A stretch of 64,000 bases of DNA from Daucus carota subsp. sativus. Taxonomy: Eukaryota; Streptophyta; Magnoliopsida; Apiales; Apiaceae. The stretch covers positions 53,316,380 through 53,380,379 of the forward strand of contig NC_030383.2 in NCBI RefSeq assembly GCF_001625215.2, in the 5' to 3' direction. Made by a program: the position numbers and the translations under genes. Under the pieces are notes generated by a model. The model saw only the letters and a list, made by a program, of their open reading frames with translations. It was not told the origin of the DNA and did no database searches. Within the stretch, counting starts at the first letter, position 1. Every line of letters starts with the position of its first letter. This document shows positions 51,042 to 62,267 of this stretch, piece after piece.

Positions 51042-54000
51042 TCAGGCTTCTGCAAACATGAAGGTGTCATCGCCCAGTAATGCTTCAAGATCAAGAAGAT
51101 CATCGTCAAAATAGTCTGCTGTTACTGCTGCTTCATCTGAGTTGTTCATTGCCATATCATCTGTTGCCTGCAGCATGATTGAAATCAAGAAATATTACAT
51201 ACTGGTACACCATTTTATGGAAGTTAATAAAATAGAGTATGATTTTATGAGCAAGCCCCATTAAACCTTGTCCACTAAAATGTCTTGCTTTAAATTTGGA
51301 AGAACAAGTTTTGACATGGTCAAGATAAAATATCTAGAGTTTAATTATTATAAAAAAAAAAATCAACTTTCAGGTCTTGGTTATTGTCGGCTATACGCTT
51401 CTTTTTAAGCAATCCTAGGTAATTAAGTAAAATCTGAATCGATAGGAAATAAAAATAATCCACTTGAAGAATCAAAATTTATACACAGCAAAGATATCCT
51501 TTTTCATTTATCAGCATCAGGGATATTTAAGTTGTAACCATCAAATAAATAGCTTGCAATTGGGTATCAGCGCATAGTACAAGTAGTTATTGATTCTATG
51601 ATTTAAACAGACATGTGATATATATGATGCATACTCAAAGTCAAAGCATAAAAGTATCTTTGCTTCCTGCATCTCAGAATGAAATTCAGCATTGTAAATT
51701 TTATGATTGAAACAGACATGTAATATATATGATGCATGCTTGAGGTTAAGACATCAAATACCTTTGTTTCCTTCATCTCAGAAACAACATTAAGCAACCT
51801 ACGATACTGATCTCTTGCCTCAGGATACTGAACCATTGACTTTACCCTAGCAAGGGCCTTTTGCAACCTCTCCTCTGTCTGCTTTCTGCCTTCTTTCAAG
51901 AAATCATAATCGTCTTCTTTAGAAGATGTGCCTTGCGTGCTGGGGCCCTCAAGACGTGTCTCTGTCTTGAAACTACTCAAACCTCTTCCTTTCCTTTTCC
52001 AGCGTAAAATCACCTTGTCCAGGATTCCCACAGACCAGATGATCTTTTTATAGTTCTTCCTCACTTGGTGTCCTCTTACATGAGCCTTTGAAATTAAAAT
52101 TATGTTTAAATACAAAACTAGATGGTTGCAGATAAGGACAATTGTGCGTCAAGTGTGTGTGACCGTGTTAAATATAATTTTTTTTAAAAACTGTGTTAAA
52201 TACTACTTATTGAGGAAGGATTGCATTAAACCTGAATTTTGACTACTCTTTGCCGAAATATCAAGAAATCCTTTCTGCCTTTGTAACTACGGAACTTATT
52301 CTGTATTCTGGTTGCAGCGGCATGGACCGGCTCATCATGCTGACCCGCTCTGCTTGACTTGACAGCAAGAAGAGAAAGAGCATGCTCGTCTGACATTCCG
52401 AACTGACTATCATCATATTCTTTTAGCTGCTTCTTCTGGAATGACTGTATCCTGTAAACTTGATGAATGCGAGCAGCGGCTTGAGTAGCATGACAGACAG
52501 CAGCTAGCGAATCCTTCAAGGAAAGTCCCTGTTGAAAGTCCCCATCACTGATTGGGGTTGGGGTCCTCTCTGCAACTGCCTGCACATCATTTAGACTCGG
52601 AACACCTCCAGCATCACAGTTATTTGCATCCTTTAAGTTGAGTGATGAAAGATGGGAACTTAATGCACATTCGGCAATATATCCTGCAATTCCCTTGTGC
52701 CCATTGGCAGAAGCAAGTTCTGCTGGATCTCTGCCTCTCGGATATTTAGGTGAAGGATCCGTTAATGCTCCAGGAGCTGCCCCTTGAGAGATGAGGAAAG
52801 GCACTGTATGCTCCCTGGGTTAACAGAAAATAAGAAATAAAATATTACCAGAAATGCAATAACAAAATGGTGCACTAGCAAACACATTATGTCCACAAGT
52901 TTTGAATGGCAGAGATTTCTACCAAGAGAAGACTACATACTAGAATACAATTTACAAGCATTCAATATCTTTACCTGCCAAAATATGCTGCCCAGTGGAG
53001 TGCAGTCCAGCCATTCACATCTCGGAAATTGATATTGACACCTGCAGCTACGGTGGGAGTTATAGCCCAATCATAACCAAGAGCAGCTGCAAAGTGTAGC
53101 ACCCCTTGGCCACCCTCATCCACTACACTTGGGCCTTTTCCTCCTTCGGCTACTTTTTCGCGGAGCCATGCATGCAACTTCTCCTTGAGTAATTTCTCTG
53201 GAAATTGGTTGGCTAATGTTTCAGAGGAGAATTCGTCTGTACTTGTAAGCATAAATATTTGTTGCCACTCATTCTCATCCTTTATTAATGAGTTAAGGTT
53301 ACTGCTGAAGTTCAAATTATCATCCATGATACCCGGAACTGAATTATGGTAAGCACATCTTATGGATAGCAGATTTGTAAATCGCATATGAAGAAGAGCC
53401 TCACTTGAACTATCACTACTTAAATCAGCGGCATCCACATCTCTGAGATTATAAACCTTAAATTCAAATTCGCGTATTTCACTGCAAGCCAGCCTATTGG
53501 CACATGTTACATAGAAAGGAACTCTTCCAGAATCGTGATGGGGTGTATGGCAATGAAGAACGCCATCTGCTACAACCTCTGCTGGAACTTCAGCTTCCCC
53601 GAACATGCACGCCCACTTACAGTTCACAACGTCTTGATGACTCTTTAAGAACCTTCCAGTTATTACCACCTAGTTATCATATAAGCCAAAAAAATACAAG
53701 ATGTATTAGTGCATCAACAATCTTCTTATTTTAGTGCATGTAAATTACAAATTTCATATAGTTCTCCTGAAATACAAACATACAACCGCATAATTTCAAA
53801 TGATGGATTCGGTCCAAATGATAAGTTTGGACTATCAAAATACTTTGGGCTGGATTTGGTTCAATTCCATGACAGTCATGTCAAATCCATCATTACAAAT
53901 GAATTCTATATCCCCAAAAAAAAAATTTGAAGTAAATTTGTAGCAGGGGATTCAAACGTTAGCATTCAATGTACCTTAACTTCAGTCCCAGAATAAGCAC

Positions 54001-57000
54001 AGTTTGGTGAGAAGTCAATAATGCTAAATAGCTGGTCTTGGGAAAGAGAGGGGCTCATTGTGTAGGTTTCGAACTCCAGTTGAGAGGAAATGTTAGAATC
54101 GACAACTGCGACTTCACTTCCAACTGCCTCCCAGTAAGCCCCAGAGCTAGATTGAATTTGTGCCTCATTAACATCTCCGAGTTCCTTGCTCATCCATCGA
54201 CCAAAGCTATCAAGATTTTTAAGGCCATCCAATGGCTGCTTCAAGGCTAAATGATTGGCTTTCGCATCTACTGTCGCACTGTTCTCCACCTCTGTTTTCA
54301 TGAAGCTTCCAACTTCTGCAGCTGCAAACTGTCCATTCTGCTCACCATGTTGTGACTCCGTGTAATTAAACAAGTCAAAAGAGTCAATGTTCCCTTCATA
54401 AAGCATAGCATTCTGATTGTAATTTGGGTACTGTTGCAAATTCTGTTCCATGGACCACTTCGGCAGGTGCAAAGATTCACCTTCAAAAGACTATTTGCAA
54501 GTTGGATTAAAACATGCAGTTATCTCTGGCAGATTTTAAGAAAAAAAAACTCCTAATTTACATGCATATCCCAATTTGATTGTTGATGTAAAATACACTT
54601 ATGATTTCCATAGACTAAATACAGTTTTGAATAAGAATTTAAACTTTTACAAAATGTCATGGGACTATTCATAATTAGATATCTTATTTACGCATGTTAC
54701 AGCTACTTATATCGATTGCCCTTAAAGAAATTGTAAATTATCATTCTTGGAAAAATATAAAACAGAACATAACATTGCTTTTTACAGAGATTACCCAAGA
54801 CAAATTTCTCAAAGATTAGAGCGTCACCTTGCTGTTCTTGACATGAAACTTAAGCTAGTCAGCATGTGATGAATAATCAAAAATGAAACTTTAATTTCAA
54901 GAATTTTTATAAAAGCTAAAAGTTGGATACACATTCAACGATTATGTTTCCTAACAAGAAATTTAGATTTTCAATTTTTATTGAGAAAATAAATGATCCA
55001 TATCAGAAGGCAATCACATCTCACAAGTAGCTAATTATATCTTCATGGGTATATTTTTAGGATGAATAAAGGAGGCCAATCCCCAAGCCACCCGCCCCCC
55101 AGGAGAGGGAAAGTCTGGGTAGACAGATCAGTTTTGGTACTAGAGGCAAATATGAAGAAAAAAAAAAAAAAAAAAATCCTGCCAAAAGAAAACATAAAGT
55201 AGATACTATTTAACATTACATGACGAATGTACTTTAAGTGTTTTCAAGTAATTCCATACCTGCCACCCTCCTTGGCCACGTAAATGATTTCCAAACTCCT
55301 CAATTTTGCCAAAAGCATCTCCGCAATCTTGGGCAGAATTTTCATTTCCCCATCCCGTTACAATATTCAGGGCAGATTCTCTAGACGGATGTATGGGTTG
55401 AATGTGTGAAGTGGCTTGAATGCTTCCTTGGTAATCATCTGTTAACAGTTCAATACATTATAATCTCCCATAGAACAGTGTTGAGCTATTTACGACTTAA
55501 ATGGTTGAAAACAATTTGTAGCAAATACTTTACTTGAAAGAGCTGAATAATAAGGCACAGAAAGTGCATCATCCATCTTTTCTGCGTCAGACTGCTGCAA
55601 CTTGTGAAAGGATTGGAGCCCAGAACCTGATCGGTAACTATATGCTGCAAAAAAATTAACATTTTGGATTATTCAAGTATAATAGGAAAAAATTTCTAAA
55701 AAATATAAAAACATTGTAAAACACACTAGTTAAAGTTGAATATAAGCATGATCTAAGCTTGACCACTGAATATGGCTTAGGAACTAAGATGGCATGTCTA
55801 AAAACAAACCTGACTCAGCATCTGCATATTCTGAGGTTTGAGTGCTGTTCAGGCTTGTTGTGTCAGTAGTTTGTGAGGGCACATTATAACCATATTGCTG
55901 AAACTTGGAAGATAGAGAGCTGTCAACTTCAGTATCAGGCAAAATTTCTTCTTCTAGAGAGTTGGGAATAACTCCTTCAGTTCCCCTGGTACGATTGTAG
56001 TGTGTCCTGTTCCCCTGAAATGGATATTTTTTCTTAAAACTATATAAGCAAGCTAATATATAGTCTCATGCATAAGTAATGTATTGATAGTCTCATGCAT
56101 AAGTCGTATACTGATATCTCTTATATAGACTAGGATATCGTATATCTCCTTCTGCTTGGCATTAGTATTTTAATATAAAAAAAACACCCACAACTTTGCA
56201 AAGTTGGGATGTATTAAAAACTCTGGAGAGACATTCTGTGACCTTGTAACATTAAAGTGATTTAGAGTCACTTACATATCTGCGGCCTTGCTTTTCTAGT
56301 GCTAGACTGAGTGAAAGTTAACAAGCATGGATTATGGGTTTTGAAGAAGACTTTGGGGTACCACTCCCTGGGACTAGGCCTCAAATACCTTCAGTTTATA
56401 TAAGACAAATTCATAAAATTTTATTGTTTGTTATCCACCAATCCAATATATATCTTATTGATGATCTTAGTATCTCTTCAACAATTAGAGTAATATAGCA
56501 GACAGTTAAAAGTTTTAAAAAAATCTCTACACTTACAAAACAACACACTTAAAATTTACACCTTTTTCCCTAAATGTTTAAGATACTTTTAGTTACTATA
56601 TGAGTTTTATATCAAAGTGCCCACAATTCTCACCAAAAACTATCAAGTGACTACCCGGGGGACTCATTTTAGCCAATGGAATCACTATATATATCACTAT
56701 GTTAAATCTTGAAAAATAATTAATAGAAAACTTAATAAAATCCAAATTGTTAGAATATAAGATCCTGAAAAGGGCCATCCTCTAACACCTTGAGGTTTTA
56801 GAGTAACTGGTTCCTTTACATGGTATCAGAGCCAGGTTGGCAGAGGACTCAGGTTCGATCCCTGCCACCCCCAATATTCTCACAATTTATAGTGGCACGA
56901 ATGGCAAATTAATGCTCCAAAGATGAGCGTCCCTGATCCACTCTTCGACCCATAAAGGGGGAATGTTAGATGAGCGTCCGTGATCCACTCTTCGACCCAT

Positions 57001-58399
57001 AAATGGGCTCTCGAGTGAGGGGGAATGTTAGATGAGCGTCCGTGATCCACTCTTCGACCCATAAATGGGCTCTCGAGTGAGGGGGAATGTTAGAATATAA
57101 GATCCTGAAAAGGGCCATTCTCTAAGACCTTGAGGTTTTAGAGTAACTGGTTCCTTTACACAAATCAACAGATGATGTGTGAGTCACATGGATTACAAAA
57201 AAGAACTAGAACCAAAGATCACAAAGAAATATAAAAAGGTTGTAGCAAACACGTCATTTGTTTGTTAACTTTTTCATTTATATGTTTTCAAGATTTAGCG
57301 GAGTGATATATATAGTGATCATAGTGACTTAAATGAGTCTCTGTCGAGATCGGTTAGTCACTTGTAGTTTTTGATAAAAATGGTGGGCACTTTGATATAA
57401 TACCCGTTACTATATTATCATTTGTGTGACCCGACTTGTTCCAGCTTTATTAAGTATGAAAAATCTAATATGCTTGTATATTTATCAACAAGGTTTGATG
57501 GTAGACTGATTGATCCATCCTAAATGGATCAATACTGGATATAGTCACTCTGTACTTTGAACCTTATCATTTTAATCCTGTTTCCTGCTAGACACACACA
57601 CACACACACACATATATAAGAGTAACACTCTATATGTGTGTGTAGTATGTATGTATGAATATATATATAAATATTATATATATACACACATATTATATAT
57701 ATATATATATACATATATTTATATATATAGGCTAGTATCATATACAAACCAACCATTAAATAAATACTAAAAACCAGCTTAGTTTAATTTAGTGATATTC
57801 TCAATACGATTTAGTGATATTCTCTTTAGAATTTAGTGATTAGTGTTGCAAAATTGGTGAAAATTTCCGGGAATTGGTGAAAATCGGTGAATCTGTTCTT
57901 GTACTCGATTCTTGTGGTGGTGGCGGTGGTGGAGATGAAGGCGGTGGACATCGAAGGAGGTAATGGAGCAACAGTTTCGGCAGGAGTGTTCGGCAGATCT
58001 GATATATAAACAAAATCGAGCAATGCCTTTATATTGGCAGTAAAGCAGCGGAGATGGCGGAGATAAAGACGACGAAGGTGGAGGAGGTGACGCACATGGA
58101 GTGGTGAAGGAGGAGAAGGTGGAGGGGATGGTGGAGGTGGGGTAGACGTTGGTGGTATAGACGGTGGAGGCGGACTGGAGGGACAACAGACGTGGAGGAG
58201 GCGCATTGGAGGGACGCCGGACGTGCAGAAGGCGGAGGGGGCGGCGGACCGAAGTTGCCAGAAGTGGAGGTGGAGCTTGAGATGGAGGTGGAAACGGGGT
58301 TGTTGAAAGATTTGGTGATTTTGTGTTTAGATTTTAGTGATATTGCAGCTGGGTTTTTAGTTTGTAGAATAAGGAGATCTGTAGTACAATAAGACTCTC

Positions 58400-58430
<31 letters not shown>

Positions 58431-61400
58431 ATCACCAATAATTCCATATCGAATTTAAGGTGTTTACAATAAGAATATCACTTGATATTATAATACTGAA
58501 AGATGATATTTATATAATATATCACTGAGCTGAATCTAATCAATCATTTAATGAAGTAATATATGTTATACTACACTTTTTGCCCAAACGACATACAGGT
58601 AAACCAATAGGTTATCTTGAATCTTTACAAAAATTAACCCAGGTATGCAATAAATCAACGAGTTCAGATTATTTGTGACGGGGATTGTCTAGGTGGTAAG
58701 TGGAGTCGAGTAGATGGAGGTGTGGCTCAGCTAGTCGACTAGCCGGTAAGTCGTATTCTAGTCTTCAGATAGTCAATATATAAATATTAATAATAATTTA
58801 TACATTGTACAATATGTATATATATACTATTATAAATATTAATAATAATTTATACATTGTACAATATGTATATATATAGTATTATACTAAGAAGCAAGTA
58901 AATCTAGTCTTGATAAAATAAACAAGGAAGAGAAATCATGACTACCACAGTAATTAGTCAATGGTCAACATAATATTGAGACACTTACAAATTGGAGTAA
59001 CATGCATATAAAACAATATGAATGTACATGTTAATACAAGCATACCCGCACTGCCACACACACACGCACCCGCACGGAGTATATATGCATATGTAAACAC
59101 ATTGCAGGAGTACATAAAAACTAAAGGTAAAATACACACAAACTGACATTTTTTGTTTATTTATATGTTTTCACATTTTTCTGAAGAAATAGAACTCAAG
59201 GTAAATCGGCATTGAACAGAGATTGAAAAGACGACGAGGCTTGACAAGCCACAACAGATTTAGTCATCCCTTTCAACAATAAGGTTTCTACGCTAAGAGA
59301 TTAAGCAATTCAAACAAAAAACGATAGGATTTATATTGTGTTTTGTTCGACGCACCAGTCAATGGTCCAAAACAGCAAGGAAATCCGACTAGTCACTACG
59401 TCGACAAGTCGGCCAAATTCCTCGAAATAGCAAGTTGACTAAATTAGTCATTTAGGAGATCTCGACTGCTCGATGTTGACTAGTCGAGTGCAGTGACAAC
59501 CATTTTTGTGACATCTAAATTTAACTGAAGGTTGTTCTTAATTAAATTGTAAAAGGAAAAATGACTAGAGAGTAGAGACTGAAAGGATAAATACTAACCT
59601 TTACTTCCCGGTAGTGGACAAGAACTATGTTGGAGAGCTCCCTGAGGCAGTTAATAAGAATACAGGAAAGTCAGAAATTGTAAAATGCTTCAGAAAATAT
59701 ACGGCATGCACAAAAACTTAGTGCACTTCTAAGGGCTTTAGTTATCAAGTAGCTAAAAAATTCATGCATCAATATCTGAAGGACGTAAAGTGTTTCATAT
59801 ATTTACTAACCACACACATTAATTCAAACTCGAGCCTTTAAAGTTTTTTTTTTTACTTTTTCCACTATAATTATTATTAATTATCATAACAAATAAAGTT
59901 TTGGCCTTTAAGGCTGCTAAGTTCAGTGTGTCATAGAGTTTCGAAGCAGGCAGCCGAGTTCAGATACTCTCCGACTTATATGTTGTTCAAGCTCGACCTC
60001 AATGAACCTACCTCCTTTCTAATTTTTTTACTTTCATCACATAACTCCGCCAGCACCTGCTTATAGAATTTAGACTCATAAATTAGTCTGGTTTGTGCCT
60101 GATCTATATAGCATAGTAATAATTTTGAAATAAATGAAACAGCTCAAACTCGACTCAACTTGTGAAGCTCAAGTGCAAGCTTGAGCTGATGAAATCAGAA
60201 AATGTCTCACAAATCATCACAGGAGAATACGGATTTAGCCTCATTTGTCAAAGACTTATATATATCAACTCAAAAGTACACCCTGCAGTGTTTAAGATGC
60301 ATTGGTGTTCTTAGAACATGAATCTCAAAAGCATTTGATGTTATAATTCTGCAACCTTAACCTGTAGTTCTCCAAAGTCATCAATCATTGTATATATCAT
60401 TGTCTATGCAAGTAATGCACAAAATAACAGATTTAAAAGTCGAATCAATGTCTGAGCAATCCTCCCGCCACCCCTTCCCCCTGGGCAATTTCCATTGTTA
60501 TATTGCGTATATTTATGTCCACAAGTCTGTGTGCATGGAGAGAGTACTATAATTTAGAAAATGATCTGAAGTAACATATATTTTAGATACTCACTCTTCA
60601 AGCAACCAGTAGCTGCGCCTTTGAAAATTTTCATTATTTTCTCCATGAGCATAGTAACAATGCAAAACATCAACACTTCCAGCCTGAAAAAATGTTAAAT
60701 CTACATACTTAAGATTGATGCATGAACAAAAACTGTTTAGCAGAAAATGATAATAACAGAAAATAAACTGATCAAGTCAATTGCAAGTGTTTATGCATTC
60801 TTGAAATGCTTACTTTTACAGCCATTGCAACTTATTAACATATGTTTCTTTCCTTTCTAAGCAGTGAAGGGAGAATGCGGAAACTAAAAGAAGAGGGGGC
60901 GGGGGATCCCATAGTATGTAGAGTATTTTAAACAATCCTACTAGTTTTTGCAAATTTATTAGCATAGGAAGCAGGAGGAACGAGTTGGTAAAGTACTTAT
61001 TAAAAAATATTCCACTAATCCTCATATCCAAACAGGACAATTCTTAATACCAACCTTGAGTCTTTCATGAGCTTCCTTAATTGTCTTTCCATCCCTTTTT
61101 TTCCTCCAATTATGTCCATCTTTTCTAAAATACCTTAAAACTTTACGGTCAAAAAGAAATAGTGAACCATCTGAAAAAAGAATTCCATGTCAAGCCGCTG
61201 TATAATCGTAAATCATCAACTATTAGAGCATCTTTAACTTGAAAATTCACACACACACACACAGAGAGAGAGAGATGTTACAGTGCTTACTTATAGTGAT
61301 AAAAGAAGGGAAGCAAAGTAATTAAGAGAGATCAAGCTGCTATACATGTTTGTGGGAAAGCGGAATACACACTATTCAAACTACACTAAGAAAAATTGAC

Positions 61401-62267
61401 AGCTAACTATATGTCATCCACGAGCCAACTCAACCATTTCCCACAGATTCACATAATAAGGAAGTTATTTATCCACATCACAGAAAAAAGCACAGATTTA
61501 CCATTCAGCTAGTGAAGCTATTTAACATGAGTTCTAACTTGGTAAAAGAGTACAAATTCAATAAAGAGTGTGTTTCCAAGAAACAATACTAGACAAACAA
61601 ATACACACTATACGTGAAGAATACATAAGTGCTGTTATTTAGTGTCATTTATCATTATATTGGTTTTCTTAAGTCTTAACTAGAGTCTAGAATGAAAAGA
61701 ACAGCACATTAGTTATGGAATTCACTCAACTAAGTCAGGACACTTAAATCTGATTGCTAACAGTAAAGGCCTAAGAATCCTTGATAAATCTTTAACATAA
61801 ATTATAATCTATACCATTTATGTATAGATGTGTGTGGACAGATACATATTGCATAGAGAAGAACACACACTACTCTAAACAGGGAATTTATAACATGAAA
61901 ACTTGACCATTTATTTTTAACCTCTGCATCTTTCACAGCTTCTATTCGCAAATTTTTATGAGAGCAAGTGTAGGCGTGCATGTTTGTGTGAGCAGAAAAT
62001 GATCAATACACAACACGAAACAGGAAAACATTACATAGCAAACAAGCATGTTGCACAGGAAGCAGGATGGTAAATCAATCATCCGCAAGATTAAGCTAGT
62101 CAAATAATAGTTAACAGATGCCTTGTTTGATGCACTTATTGTCATACTTGGAGGCCTATGCGCTGGCTCAGGAGAAATTCGAAACTTGTTATAATTTCTA
62201 AGTATTTCACATATTTCAGCAGGCCGTAGCCATCGATTTTGAGCTTCCAAGAGTATTTGCTCAATAT
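51042..62267 (-). CDS. CAMTA: Calmodulin-binding transcription activator (CAMTA), first exon missing
   Basis: Nuclear transcription factor that links calcium/calmodulin to gene expression. Exons, in order: 62148-62267, 61055-61170, 60595-60683, 59599-59641, 55810-56014, 55534-55644, 55260-55438, 53975-54490, 52975-53669, 52232-52814, 51762-52085 and 51042-51167. They keep one frame for 1035 codons including the stop, all with GT-AG borders. Domains: CG-1 DNA binding (WLRPAEICEIL, GSLFLFDRKVLRYFRKDGHNW, YWLLEEELSNIVLVHYREVK); TIG (IIDFSPNCAYSGTEVKVVITG, CMFGEAEVPAEVV); ankyrin repeats (GQGVLHFAAALGYDWAI, GWTALHWAAYFGR); IQ motifs (AATRIQNKFRSYKGRKDF, VKIQAHVRGHQVRKNY); CaM-binding ILDKVILRWKRKGRGL; acidic tail ending LLGDDTFMFAEA. 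The TIG domain places it with CAMTA1-3-like members. The first coding exon was not found up to 64000. Introns are short except 56015-59598. Confidence 0.96.
51600..51785. repeat. Duplicated exon end and donor in CAMTA intron
   Basis: 51600-51675 and 51707-51785 are two copies, offset by about 105 bp, of a segment containing ACAGACATGT, ATATATATGATGCAT and CTTCATCTCAG-like sequence. The right copy includes the 3' end of the penultimate CAMTA exon (MKETK) with its GT donor at 51760-51761. The left copy, inside the intron, has AT instead of GT at the equivalent donor. Confidence 0.8.
56748..57160 (+). mobile_element. Complete TRIM retrotransposon in CAMTA intron
   Basis: Two 73-bp LTRs (56748-56820 and 57088-57160), starting TGTTAGAATATAAGATCC and ending CTTTACA, differ at two positions. 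The left one is followed by the tRNA-Met primer binding site TGGTATCAGAGCC (56821-56833); the right one is preceded by the polypurine tract GAGGGGGAA. The 5-bp target duplication CAAAT is perfect (56743-56747 and 57161-57165). The 267-bp interior has no coding capacity. It contains GGTTCGATCCC (a B-box-like tRNA sequence) and three tandem units beginning GATGAGCGTCC (56922, 56969, 57031; the last period is 62 bp). The element lies antisense to CAMTA in its 3.6-kb intron. Confidence 0.95.
57591..57730. repeat. (CA)n and (TA)n microsatellites in CAMTA intron
   Basis: A (CA)n run at 57593-57611 is followed by TATATATAAG, GTGTGTG, and several (TA)n blocks up to about 57728. Simple sequence in the same intron as the TRIM. 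A further (TG)n run lies at 58411-58432. Confidence 0.9.
57768..58362. repeat. Repeat-like block with GGTGGA-rich core in CAMTA intron
   Basis: CTAAAAACCAGCTT near 57768 and AGCTGGGTTTTTAG near 58349 are inverted, suggesting a non-autonomous element. The core (57910-58290) is a purine-rich mass of GGAGG, GGTGG and GGCGGA motifs. The minus-strand frame through it (57826-58206) would code for a Pro/Ser-rich peptide, which follows from the base composition; it is unlikely to be a gene. Confidence 0.4.
58784..58880. repeat. Tandem duplication of a ~55-bp AT-rich unit
   Basis: AATATTAATAATAATTTATACATTGTACAATATGTATATATATA occurs twice in tandem (about 58785 and 58836), cited here by its first blocks AATATTAATAATAATTTAT and ACATTGTACAATATG. 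Non-coding, within the long CAMTA intron. Confidence 0.85.

Noticed and set aside
57826-58206. Proline-rich 126-residue frame
   Set aside because: Arises from a purine-rich GGTGGA tract in a CAMTA intron; composition alone explains it.
58671-59515. Possible element bounded by GACAATC and GTGACAACC with CTAGTCGACTAG motifs
   Set aside because: The ends do not form a convincing inverted repeat and no target duplication was found; left unannotated.
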